NCBI GenBank assembly: GCA_948474755.1
Contig: CAOLHI010001241.1
Span: 248,001-312,000 of the forward strand
Length of the DNA stretch: 64,000 nt
Direction of reading: 5' to 3'
DNA from: Ctenosaura bakeri
Lineage: Eukaryota; Chordata; Lepidosauria; Squamata; Iguanidae
In this document: piece by piece, positions 57,136-64,000 of the stretch
How positions within the stretch are numbered: the stretch's first letter is position 1
How the letters are laid out: each line of letters begins with the position of its first letter
Translations under genes and position numbers: made by a program
The notes under the pieces: generated by a model
What the model was told of the DNA's origin: nothing
The model's input: the letters and a program-made list of their open reading frames with translations, nothing else
Database searches by the model: none

Positions 57136-59662
57136 AGCTGCCTAATATCTTTTTATTCTTTCTTAGGCAATATGATTATTGCATAAGATTCAGCATGAAA
57201 TATACCACTAGTCTGAATGATCACATCCACATAATATCTTCTGTTTTATAATTCATTGTTTGTATATGAGGTGTATGTGTATGAAGACCTTTTCTGCACA
57301 CGTTGACTGGCATACCTGCACAGAACATCTTGTGGCACATGTGAGCTCAACATATTTTATATCCTAAAGACATATTTTATATCCTTGATGAAATCGTGTT
57401 TGTATGAACTCAGCTATTTGGTTGAAACAACTGCAAAAGCTTAATGCCATCAACATCAGTATTGTTGTCTTCCTACACAGGAGGAGCATTATTTCCAGTG
57501 ACAGATGAAGGATAATCCCCACCACTTGACTGTGCATCTTTTTGCCTAATGCAGTACTTCTGCTAATAAGAAGCCACAGTTTAAAAATTAAAAATATAAT
57601 TACAAATGAAAGAGCAGAGTATTGTTATTATACATGTTAATCAGTGAGAACAGAGCTCTTGACTCTCTTACTTTGAACAGAGATCTCCCACTGTTTATGC
57701 AGAGCCTCCTATCTCCTCTTGAAGAAAGCCTTTGCCTTCGAGAAAGTGACTGTTGCTTTCTGTGCCTGCAGCAGTCCCTCCTGTGTTCTGTCAGTAACGC
57801 CAAGGGAGAGAAGCCCTTTCATACAATTTTGGGGAAGCGCACTCTCTTGAAGCTTGTTCTTTGCTGTTAAGGACTCATTAGGCATTATAGTACAATTAGG
57901 GCAATACTTATGTGAGCATATAATGGTAATTGACTAGCTAATAATCTGTATTAATGGAAATAGAAAAGAGTCTTTCTTCTGATAGCTGAGTGGTTTCTGT
58001 TAATCCAGAATATTTATTGGAATTTATTACCTTTTCCCCCTCTATCCTGCTTTTCTTCTTGTCTTTAGTTCTCTGAATACTCTCAAATCCTCTATTTCTG
58101 ATTTCTGATGTCAAATACCATTCCTCAGTGGGGAATATGGTGCTGTAGCACCCAGAAAAGTAATGTGCTATGGGATGTTTGATGTTCTATGCCAGAGACG
58201 TCCTCAAAATTTTATATCATCTTGATAAAATAAGCATAACTTCCACAAGCAATTTAGACTAATCCTTCTGACCCATGATTTTGCTATTTTAAGTAAAATA
58301 CTCTTCTTACTTCAGTGACAGATGTCTTAGTTTATGCATCTTCCACATTTTTTTAAAAGTGAAACTGTAATAGGTATTATGGATATTTCTGTCTTTTTAG
58401 CCATGCTGTGATGAACACTAATCTTTGAGTGATCAAGAAAGTTGATAACAACCTTCTAGGTTAGCAGAGTGCTCCCGGCTTTTCTCTTTTGATACTTAAT
58501 TATTTCTGATGTGTACATATTCTGTGCAATTAGGGGACATTTTCCAAATGGTACCATATTTGGACATATGAAATTATGAGTATACTTTTTTCCAAAGTTT
58601 TGCAAGGGCTTTTGCTTTCACTTGATGCAAAACAGCAGCAGGCAACATCTAGTGAAAATGAATCACTTGTTAAGAGTAATCAATGAAATTTTAAGCATAT
58701 ACTTACATTTTTCACATTGGAAATCACTGGGCCTGGGATTTTAGTATGCTTGAGGTTGTTGGATTGCATACAATATTGGTAAAAGACCTCATAAAAATAT
58801 TTTCCCTATCTACTAAAGAAAAAAAATTAGACACATAATAGCACTTCCTACAGAAGTTGTTGTCCATTTATACTATGCATTTTAACCTACGAAGATCAAT
58901 TAAAAACAGGATTGAAATTAATTTAAAACTAAAATCCAAATACTGGACCAGAGAAATTGGAAGTAGATAGATAAATAATAAAAAGATAGACCAAAAGATC
59001 AGTGGATGTTATCTCCATGCAATAAACAGTCAAAACAATAAAAGCATGTATGTATAATCACAAGTTAAATTATTTCAGGAAATTACATAATAAATATGGG
59101 TATATGTGACTAACATGTTTTAGTGCATTTTAAGTATGTTTATTAACAGTGTAAGTTCTACAGTTAATTACAGTAGCAAGGAAAAATGTAACATTTTTGA
59201 AAAATACATATTTTAGCTTGCATTCTTAGATGAAAGCTAATCTAGATAACTATTAATGATTTATAAAACAAAAACAGAAAATGAAAGTGGATAAAAGACT
59301 AGTGCAAACGAACTTCTCTGTATCTAGGAAATGAATATTGCTTGAAAACATTGCAGATAATCTACTTGAAAACAGGTTCAGATTATCCTGATTGAGCCAA
59401 AGTCCACAAGATGCTATGAAATGTCTTTCTTCTCATACAGAAGCTGCTGTTCTGTGCAGCCATGAAGGAAAAGGCAGCACATTGTTCTGAGGAAAAATAT
59501 TTTACAAGTGAGGAAAAGAGACTAGGAGTATTTTGTTGATTTGTTTTCCTGACAAGTATAGGAATTCTTGTGACATACTGTTTCTCCTCTGTTTCACATT
59601 GGTGCTTCATCTGTTGATTGCTTTTCATTCTTAAATATTGGGATTTTATCATGGATAAGTCA
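57136..59662. other. AT-rich non-coding DNA
   Basis: A ~20 bp tandem duplication (ACATATTTTATATCCT twice) lies at about 57349-57385. The open frames at 57600-57870 on both strands have no recognised domain. Confidence 0.45.
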
Positions 59663-59770
59663 AGACTGAGAAGTGACATGATAGCCATCTTTAAATAGCT
59701 AAGGGGATGTTATGTAGAAAATGGAATCGCCTTGTTTTCTGCTGCTGCAGAGACAAGAACATGAACCAAT
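59663..59770 (+). mobile_element. CR1 LINE, left part (split by the DIRS element)
   Basis: GAAGTGACATGATAGCCATC, CTAAGGGGATGTTATGTAGA and GTTTTCTGCTGCTGCAGAGA correspond to the reverse transcriptase C-terminal region of CR1 (compare about 34090-34200). The copy is interrupted at about 59771 and resumes at about 63386. Confidence 0.8.
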
Positions 59771-59935
59771 GGTTCTTTTTCATGGTCTTTGTACCTCACA
59801 GAGTGGGTTTTGTGCCTGCACAGAGACCCTGATGGAAAGTTCCAGAGCTGACTAGCTTGGTGGGAAAGCCCCACCCCCACCTCTGTACTGAGCATGTTCC
59901 TGCCCACCCAGCTACCTTCCCCTCAGTTTCTTTTT
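59771..59935 (+). repeat. DIRS left inverted terminus
   Basis: GGGTTTTGTGCCTGCACAGA, TGGAAAGTTCCAGAGCTGA, AAGCCCCACCCCCACC and CCAGCTACCTTCCCCTCA are the complement of 63169-63342. The outermost ~30 bases of the right terminus have no clear match here, so this end may be shortened. Confidence 0.8.
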
Positions 59936-60555
59936 GTCTGCCAAAAGTCACTTCTGCTGGTTGCGTTCCTGTGTTGGGTAGCCATCTTTTTGGCCTTTTT
60001 TACTATATTTCTTGGGTTTCTCTTTCTTGCTTTGACTTCTATCATCTTTCTTCTAAAAAACCAAACAAACAAACAAAAAAGACTCTTCTCATCTTTTTTC
60101 CCCCCGCTTCTCCCCACATCCCTGCTTTTGCCATCTCTCAGTCCTATGGCCTCCATTTCCCTCTTTAAATTGTGTGTGTCATGTGTGTCATGTGGGCAGA
60201 AGGTTTCTCTTTCAGCCACCTTCATGCAGTGCCTATACTGCCTAGATGAAGAACATGATGTGCACCATGCAATATTTGTGAGCAGTTCACCTCACAGACC
60301 TTGAAAAATCAAGTCTTCCACTTGAAATCTTATTGTTGGAAGAAATTTTTTGGGATTCCAGAACAGGCTGCAGCAAGCAAGGTGCTATCCAACCTTGTGC
60401 AAGGCCATTGGTTATCTCAGGAAAGGACTTTGCACGTCAATGCTACTGGCTATGTTCAAATCTCTTGTATCTTTTGACAGACTAATTCATTAAGGGGTGG
60501 TGTAAGTAGTCTCCGAAAACTTGACCACAGTTTGTTATATCAACCACCAGGGAGG

Positions 60556-61430
60556 TGTTATCACGGTTATGATATGTCTGGTGAGAGCACTAGATATCCT
60601 TTTGATATCAAATAATTTGGCCTTTACTTGACCTTTCTCTGCCACCCTACTCCACGTGTTTGCAGAGGTCCACCAGACAAGCATGTATAAGGCACAGCCG
60701 TTAATGGTTGTACATTCCAAACCTCATTCAGGCAGGCAACTTAAGCCTCTCCGATGCTTTAGGGAAAAACCTTCTTGCAAACCAGCTTTGCTCAGCGCGA
60801 ATCTTTACAAAGATGCACAGCCATGAGCCAAGCCATTCCTTTATATTGAGCCATTTACATACTGGCCATACTATTGTCATCAAGTGCTAAGCCCATCATG
60901 CAAAACTTGACCTTTTCCAACTCCTTTGTCCAGCTCCAAATTTCCTTTGTTCTCACCGAACATGGCATAGCCTGTAGGTAAAATCCACCCTATAAAAAGT
61001 CCCCATTTTCGGGACTACCTCGGAACACCTTAGACTTCCATCCTGCCTTGCTGTCGGCTTATCCAGTGAACTCCCCTCAGCGCACTGCGCTGAGCTTTCT
61101 TCCCCTGCAACCTCTGCTTCTCTCCAGGACTACGAGACCAGGTGCCGTATTACCCATTCCCCAAAGCCCTCAATTTCTGTTTCTAGTTAGCTGTGTGCAT
61201 GTGGTGTCTTTTATGTTGTTTGCCCTCAATAAATGTTATTTTTGTTACTTTAAAACTTGTCTGGCTACTCTCTCTGACCTGAAGCCGTAGACATAGGGTA
61301 CAAGATCCTAGCTAAAGTTACCCTGCCTCTCGTTAGCTTAAGAGAGTGCTCGAGCTTAATTTCCCCATCTTGTGTTTTTATTTGGTTATTTGGGCGCCCC
61401 TCCCAGGGACCCCCAACGTACAGGGTAACA
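60556..61430 (+). mobile_element. Solo LTR (875 bp) inside the DIRS element
   Basis: The segment begins TGTTATCACGG and ends ACAGGGTAACA, so its ends are TGTTA...TAACA. GAGG lies on both sides (60552-60555 and 61431-61434) as a 4 bp target duplication. A TATA box TATAAAAAG at 60991 and a polyadenylation signal AATAAA at 61228 are followed by a ~200 base U5-like tail. No internal retroviral or retrotransposon genes remain, so it arose by LTR-LTR recombination. Deleting it with one GAGG rejoins the host DIRS frame within INHQGG/T. The family (endogenous retrovirus or gypsy) is not settled. Confidence 0.9.
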
Positions 61431-63058
61431 GAGGCACCTGCTCCGCCACTCTACAGGACCTTGCCACTTGCCTTAGAACTGGTGCATAGCCCAAGGTCTG
61501 TATCTCATAGCCATCCATCTGGCAGGGACAAGCAATGCTCTTGTGGACACACTCAGTTGCAGCACAGTGTTGGAACAAGATTGGACCCTATGTCATCAGG
61601 TCTATCTTGACATCACAGATCACTGGGGAACCCCCCAGATAGACCTCTTTATGTCCAAGAACAATGCCAAATGTTGCTGGTTCTGTTCCAGGGATGGTGG
61701 AAGGTTCATTAGGAGATGCATTCCTGTTTTAGTGGATGGGCTGTCTGTTTTACCTGTCCCCCCCCTTTCCACTGTTAGATGGTGTTAGCAAAACTGGCAT
61801 AGATCACTCCAGTGCCATCTTCATAGCTCCTTTTCTGCCCTGGCAACCTTGGTTTGGACCATTCCTGGACATGTCGGTGGGTTGCGGGATTTCTCTACCT
61901 CCCCATTAGGATCATCTTTCTCACTCAAACAATGAAGTCCTTCCAGACAGTCAGCTACTTCATATATCCACCTGGAGGATAATCCACTAGATTCTCTAAG
62001 CCTATGGACATTATTTCATGTCTTATGTAAAGATTTCACCAAATGATCTTACCTATACAAGTGGAGGGAGTTCTGTGACTTTGCTGCCAGCAGATCTGAA
62101 CCAGCATATCCAGCAAGAGTTACAACTGTCTTGCGTTTCCTTCTATCCTTGAGAGAGTGTGGTCTCGCATTCTTATCACTAAAGGTCTACCTTTCAGCAA
62201 TAGTAGCCTACCAGGCTCCTAATGATTCTTCCATGACCTTTTTCCAGGACCCTGTTAAGAGATTCATGAAGGGACTTTCTCACCTATATCCATCAATCTC
62301 ACACCCAGTGTCTCCCTGGTTGCTGTTGCTTGTGCTGTCATAACTTATGAAGCATCTCTTTGAGTGTATGGTTTCGACAGATGAGCATCTTTTGACCTGT
62401 AAGACTCTATTCCTTGTAGCTAGCACCTCTGCCTATTATTCTGGTGAGTTGACTGCACTACATGCTGCTGAACCTTTCCTTATCTTTCCAGAGACAAGGT
62501 AGTCCTACATTCAGACATTTCCTTTTTACCAAAACTGGTGTCAGAATTCCACTTATCACACAATATTTGACTGCCAACATTTCATCCTCAACCTGCTACT
62601 CCACTGGAAAAATTGCTTCATTCCCTCAATGTTTGCCATGTCCTAGCATTCTACACACATAGGATGGTAGCTTTCAGAAAGTTCTCTAGCCTCTTTATAT
62701 GTTATGGCAGCCGTTGTTGAGGGGACAGAGACAGGCTCAATGCCTGTCAAATGGGTGATAGAGACAGTTCATCTCACTTACAAGCTCACAAAGTAACCAA
62801 CACCAGAGTCCCTCATTCTACCAGGGCAATTTCATCTTCTGCAGCCACATTGAGAGGTGTTTCCTTGCTGGACTTTGTAAGGCCGCTACCTGGTCACTGC
62901 CTTCCACCTTCATCTGTCATTATCGCTTGGACTGCTGTGCCAGAAAGGATGCTAGTTTTGGCCGTGCTGTCCTGTCTTCTGTCTTACAGTGACCTGACCC
63001 TTCATCCAATGATAAGCTCTATAATCACCTATTGTGTAAGGCACAGAGACCATGAAGA

Positions 63059-63117
63059 AGAACAGGTTGTTTACTTGTAACTGTGGTTCTTTGAGTGGTC
63101 ATCTGTGCCCTCACACA
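63059..63117 (+). repeat. Internal complementary segment near the DIRS 3' end
   Basis: This 59-base stretch (ACAGGTTGTTTACTTGTAAC ... GTCATCTGTGCCCTCACACA) is the complement of the right end at 63284-63342 with few mismatches. It corresponds in position to the internal complementary region of DIRS elements, which is thought to allow a circular intermediate. Confidence 0.75.
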
Positions 63118-63168
63118 ACCTCACCCTAACTCCCTTCTTTCAGGTCTCTGTGTTTTTTGGTGGACCTT

Positions 63169-63342
63169 GAAAGTGAGGGAAAGGTAGCTTGGCAGGCAGG
63201 AGCATGGTGGGGGTGGAGCTTTCCTGTCAAACTACTCAGGTCTGGAACTTTCCAGCTGGGTCTCTGCGCAGGCACAAAACCCATTGTGTGAGGGCACAGA
63301 TGACCACTCAGAAAACCACAGTTACAGATAAGCAACCTGTTC
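63169..63342 (+). repeat. DIRS right inverted terminus
   Basis: The segment runs from GAAAGTGAGGGAAAGGTAGC to AAGCAACCTGTTC and is the inverted partner of 59771-59935. Its last 59 bases also pair with 63059-63117. Confidence 0.8.
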
Positions 63343-63351
63343 ATACAAATT

Positions 63352-63412
63352 ACAAGAGACAGGATTTCACCAAACATCTGAAATGACAAGAGACAAGATT
63401 TCACCAAACATT
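63352..63412 (+). repeat. 34 bp tandem duplication at the DIRS/CR1 junction
   Basis: ACAAGAGACAGGATTTCACC and ACAAGAGACAAGATTTCACC start at 63352 and 63386. The second copy runs on into CR1 sequence, so a short piece of CR1 is repeated beside the DIRS right end. Confidence 0.75.
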
Positions 63413-63598
63413 TTTTACTGTGAGAGCTGCCTGATGGTGGAATAGACTGCCTCAAAGGGTGATGGGCTCCTGAATTTTTGAAGTTCTTTAAACAGAGTGT
63501 GGACATGTATCTTCTGAAGTGCCTTAGCTGCCTATTCCTGCATGGTTGGACTGGATGGCCCTTGTGGTCTTTTCTAACTCTTAAGATTCTGTGATTTT
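63386..63598 (+). mobile_element. CR1 LINE, right part and 3' end
   Basis: AGATTTCACCAAACATT, TGGAATAGACTGCCTCAAAG, GGTTGGACTGGATGGCCCTT and GTGGTCTTTTCTAACTCTTA followed by GATTCTGTG complete the CR1 begun at 59663. The 8-mer repeat end is reached at about 63598. Confidence 0.8.
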
Positions 63599-63665
63599 TT
63601 GAGAAGATAGGTTCAGAGATTCAGAGACTGATCTAGCAGGATGCCTAAACCATTGTGAAAGAAAT

Positions 63666-63757
63666 TAAGAGTGCAGTCCTGTATATAGTTTCCTGGAAGT
63701 AAGCACTGCTGAACACAATGAGACTTACTTCTGAGTAGACATGCATAGTAATCTGAT
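63666..63757. repeat. Squamate-type palindromic repeat
   Basis: CAGTCCTGTATATAGTTTCC, AGTAAGCACTGCTGAACACA and TGAGACTTACTTCTGAGTAG followed by ACATGCATAGTAATC form the full ~90 bp repeat. It is one of the best copies in the window. Confidence 0.7.
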
Positions 63758-64000
63758 AATACAACTGCTGCCAAAATTATTATTAGCAGGGGGTCTCTAT
63801 AATTGTTTAATGTTTTTTTTTTCCTCAAAGAGATTCTTTCTTAACCACTTCAGACACTTCTTTCTCTATCTTATTTTAGTCAGCTGCAGTGGAATATTTT
63901 AAAATAAATCAACATTTTGACATTGTTGTTGAAATGAAGCCTGATAGATAAACTATTTTCACTAAGGGTGGAAACTGTGTCACTTGTGCTCCAAGACTGT
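63758..64000. other. AT-rich non-coding DNA
   Basis: No supported feature lies in this final stretch. Confidence 0.5.

Larger units (their letters stand above)
59771..63342 (+). pseudogene. DIRS-type tyrosine-recombinase retrotransposon, internally deleted
   Basis: The element has long inverted termini (59771-59935 and 63169-63342) and no 4-6 bp duplication, as expected for DIRS. Inside, in order, are a gag-like cysteine/histidine block (VSCGQK...CLYCLDEEH, about 60165-60260); the RNase H segment INHQGG (about 60537-60555, continued after 61431) and DHWGTPQIDLFMSKNNAKCC (61618-61680); and a tyrosine recombinase region with SLKVYLSAIVAYQAPND and PHSTRAIS, carrying the H-x-x-R motif. The reverse transcriptase core is missing, so it is non-autonomous. 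An arginine expected in the first recombinase box appears lost (TSAYYSGEL at about 62425-62450), and stops are frequent. It sits in a CR1 and is itself split by a solo LTR. Confidence 0.85.

Noticed and set aside
57600..57870. Arginine-rich 67-codon frame (minus strand) as an exon
   Set aside because: A GTAAG follows the open part, but no acceptor, domain or neighbour supports it, and the opposite strand is equally open.

Overview
The window looks like a gene-poor stretch of a squamate reptile (lizard or snake) nuclear genome. The host DNA is AT-rich and has no long open reading frame attributable to a host gene. It is dotted with decayed members of many transposon classes at once: CR1, L1 and BovB/RTE-type LINEs, a CR1/L3-like LINE, a DIRS-type tyrosine-recombinase retrotransposon, LTR elements, tRNA-headed and 5S-rRNA-headed SINEs, a hAT-like DNA element and several palindromic TIR elements. 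This mixture and several of the repeats suggest Squamata; that is inference from recalled repeat families, not from a host gene. Almost every open reading frame above 60 codons is chance or transposon debris.

Layout. 1-9.2 kb: AT-rich unique DNA with a palindromic MITE (2866-3003), one arm of a ~540 bp inverted repeat (3545-4087) and an LTR-like block (5057-5596). 9.2-10.1 kb: a hAT-like element with a 9 bp flanking duplication and a GC-rich minisatellite inside. 10.6-13.8 kb: a minus-strand L1 ORF2 tail interrupted by an extremely GC-rich TIR element (11269-12062), followed by a minus-strand BovB-like LINE. 15.0-15.7 kb: the second inverted-repeat arm joined to a tRNA-derived SINE. 20.6-21.0 kb: a 5S-derived SINE inside a palindromic repeat. 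24.5-25.6 kb: a second GC-rich element, then a SINE interrupted by a MITE. 30.6-31.2 kb: a solo LTR. 32.3-36.7 kb: a 2.1 kb CR1 followed by a third, longer TIR element that itself holds a reversed CR1. 43.7-44.0 kb: a foldback element. 48.0-48.6 kb: a minus-strand LINE. 59.7-63.6 kb: a three-level nest in which a CR1 is split by a DIRS element that is split by a solo LTR.

The most notable content is (a) a family of TIR elements (three copies; ends GGCCCTTTTCGCAC or close variants; 3 bp target duplications) whose two compact copies are CpG-dense and carry ~38 bp minisatellites, and whose ends resemble those of an AT-rich MITE family in the same window; (b) the CR1/DIRS/LTR nest, where removing the LTR and one copy of its 4 bp duplication rejoins the DIRS reading frame; (c) an inverted pair of ~540 bp units about 95% identical, possibly explained by 3' transduction from a SINE; (d) two SINE types with different Pol III heads but a common tail. 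All alignments were made by eye, so element limits are approximate unless a target duplication fixes them.
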